Below are positions 39,207-40,686 of a DNA stretch of 40,686 nt, in pieces. The stretch's first letter is position 1. Each line of letters begins with the position of its first letter. Location of the stretch: positions 1-40,686 of IMG/VR virus record IMGVR_UViG_3300032242_001451; one strand, given 5' to 3'. This stretch comes from a virus. The notes below the pieces were generated by a model, which saw only the letters and a program-made list of their open reading frames with translations, had not been told where the DNA came from and did not search any database. Position numbers and translations under genes: made by a program.

Positions 39207-40229
39207 ATGGCTAATAACATTACCACAGTAGGCGGCACAGTTGTAACAGTAGGTGGCTCCAGTAGTGTCGGTAACGGCACGACGTTTGGTGACCTTATTG
39301 AAAAGGTATACCGCCGTGTCATGGGCGGTATACGTGAGCGTGCTGTGCAGTTGTTTGGTGACCTCGATGCAGACGACCAGACTGTAATCCTTGTTGGTGC
39401 TCAGACCAGTGGCATTACCCCTGGCGTTATCCTTGCCGTAGAGATGGAATTGCTGTACGTAACTGGCTGGAACGCTGCTACCAACACTGCCACTGTTGTT
39501 CGTGGCTACTACGGCTCAAGCCCAGCCAACCACAACGTAAATACAGTTGTCTACATTAACCCACGCTACTCACGCTACGACATTGGCGTGGCTATTAACG
39601 ACGACTTGCGCTCAATGAGTTCACCTACTAACGGCCTATTCCGTGTTGGTGTTGCCACCCTTACGTACAACCCAGTGTTTGCTGGTTATGACCTAGGTGC
39701 CCTACCTGACGACTTCATTGACATTCTTGAAGTGCGTTACCGTATTGCCCCGCCATACCGTACATTCCCTGCCATTAAAAAGTGGAAGGTACTACGTGGT
39801 ATCCCAGACCCAGTATTCCCATCGGGCAAGGGTTTAGTGCTTTACGAGTCGGGTTGGCCTGGACTTCCTATTTACGTTATGTACTCAGCACCATTCCTTA
39901 AGTTGGTAGACACTGGTGACTCTGTACTGCAGACACCTGGTACTAACGATGAAGCGGCACCACACAACGGTTACACCACACAGACTGTAGCCAACCTTAC
40001 GCCTACCATGATTGACATTCCGGTTCTTGGTGCAGAAATTGACCTAACACTTCCACGTGAAATCTCACGTAACTTTATGGAGTCACAGCCTGACCCACGT
40101 AAGGCTCAGGAAGTTCCTGCTGGTTCTGTTTCTGGTTCTGTCAATGCACTTATCATGCGCCGTGCTCAGAGAATCAATGAGGAAGCAGACCGTCTGACTC
40201 GTCAGTACACACGCATTAGAGGCTGGTAA
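39207..40229 (+). CDS. 340-residue tail adaptor protein
   Basis: The protein starts with a Gly/Thr/Val-rich part (MANNITTVGGTVVTVGGSSS), then helices with LIEKVYRRVMGGIRERAVQL. Then comes VILAVEMELLYVTGWN and TATVVRGYYGSSPANHNV, a pattern (E-x-E-L-x-x-V-x-x-x-x-x-x-x-T-V-x-R-G) seen in many phage tail and adaptor proteins. A mixed part with helical NDDLRSMSSPTNGLF follows and it ends EEADRLTRQYTRIRGW. AAAGGAC precedes the start. It overlaps the large tail gene at TAATG and probably forms the ring between head and tail tip. Confidence 0.65.
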   Translation: MANNITTVGGTVVTVGGSSSVGNGTTFGDLIEKVYRRVMGGIRERAVQLFGDLDADDQTVILVGAQTSGITPGVILAVEMELLYVTGWNAATNTATVVRGYYGSSPANHNVNTVVYINPRYSRYDIGVAINDDLRSMSSPTNGLFRVGVATLTYNPVFAGYDLGALPDDFIDILEVRYRIAPPYRTFPAIKKWKVLRGIPDPVFPSGKGLVLYESGWPGLPIYVMYSAPFLKLVDTGDSVLQTPGTNDEAAPHNGYTTQTVANLTPTMIDIPVLGAEIDLTLPREISRNFMESQPDPRKAQEVPAGSVSGSVNALIMRRAQRINEEADRLTRQYTRIRGW

Positions 40230-40686
40230 TGTCTAACTATTTTCCAACTACCTTTGGTAACTCGGATTACAACAGTGGTGCCGTACAGTCAACCTCGTTT
40301 ACTGGTGACCTAACTACTGGCTCTAACGTAATTACTAACGTTAGTAGTACTGCTGGTATTACCGTTGGTATGACCATCAATGGTCCGTTTGGTTCACCTA
40401 ACCTTACCGAAGCCAAGGTTCTTGTAGTTGGTAGCGGTGCCCTTACCGTCAGTGAGTACGCAGCAGGAACTGTTACCACTGCTCCATTTACATTCTTCAA
40501 CCAGCAGGACGCTCTCCTCGCCTACACCACACCAAGCAAGATTCCTTCAAGTGCAGGAAATGGAAACTTAGGTCCATACGCCGTATCCTTAACTTCGGCA
40601 TCTCACGGTAGTCGTCAGTTCACTATTGACACCTCGTTTGAGCCGTACCGCCGTGAGGCTTTCCGTCACAAGACTATTCCTGCACA
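40229..40686 (+). CDS. Large tail protein, N-terminal part (continues at position 1)
   Basis: This frame starts at a TAATG overlap with the adaptor gene and is open to the window end. It reads MSNYFPTTFGNSDYNSGAVQ, then a beta-rich adaptor domain with VGMTINGPFGSP and AKVLVVGSGALTVSEYAAGT, and enters the repeat in a phase that matches the frame ending at 2620. The full product is 984 residues. Confidence 0.85.
   Translation, partial: MSNYFPTTFGNSDYNSGAVQSTSFTGDLTTGSNVITNVSSTAGITVGMTINGPFGSPNLTEAKVLVVGSGALTVSEYAAGTVTTAPFTFFNQQDALLAYTTPSKIPSSAGNGNLGPYAVSLTSASHGSRQFTIDTSFEPYRREAFRHKTIPA
40564..40686. repeat. Terminal direct repeat, right copy
   Basis: Identical over 123 bases to positions 1-123. 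Removing one copy gives a circle of 40,563 nt and restores one uninterrupted gene. Confidence 0.97.

Overview
The window is a complete or nearly complete genome of a tailed bacteriophage of an actinobacterium, opened inside a tail gene. Bases 1-123 are repeated exactly at 40564-40686. The reading frame that starts at 40229 continues in frame across this join into the frame ending at 2620, so the molecule maps as a circle of 40,563 nt. Two WhiB-type iron-sulfur regulators, probable leaderless transcripts and small actinophage-style proteins point to an actinobacterial host. The moderate GC content would suit small-genome aquatic actinobacteria, but that host is an inference.

Layout. (1) 17166-40686 and on through 1-8260, rightward: basic microproteins, terminase, portal, a 2,099-residue probable ejection protein, accessory virion proteins, scaffold, major capsid (N4-gp56-like), head-completion proteins, a collagen-like fibre, a propeller-like protein, tail proteins, an NlpC/P60 endolysin with membrane proteins, and a surface-chemistry group (permuted papain-fold hydrolase, phosphoesterase, glycosyltransferase-methyltransferase fusion). 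(2) 8257-13701, rightward: a recombination and replication operon with a Cas4-like nuclease, ERF annealing protein, Ntn-hydrolase-like protein, Rpf/transglycosylase-like secreted protein, replisome-organizer-like protein, WhiB, Holliday-junction-resolvase-like nuclease, SSB and a second WhiB. (3) 16179-13823, leftward: ten very small, mostly acidic proteins of unknown function. (4) 16180-17165: a control region of about 1 kb with divergent promoters, a duplicated palindromic operator-like site, GA-rich direct repeats, and a short promoter-to-terminator transcription unit.

No DNA polymerase, helicase, RNA polymerase, integrase, tRNA or CRISPR array was recognised, so replication probably uses host machinery recruited by the phage's own initiator and recombination proteins. 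The absence of a tape-measure gene in the usual place, together with a very large protein encoded between portal and capsid, suggests a podovirus-like particle with internal ejection proteins. The strongest leads are the control region with its possible regulatory RNA, a repeated hairpin that separates genes of the leftward operon, a -10-N6-ATG arrangement predicting leaderless mRNAs, the enzyme fusion, and the large ejection protein.
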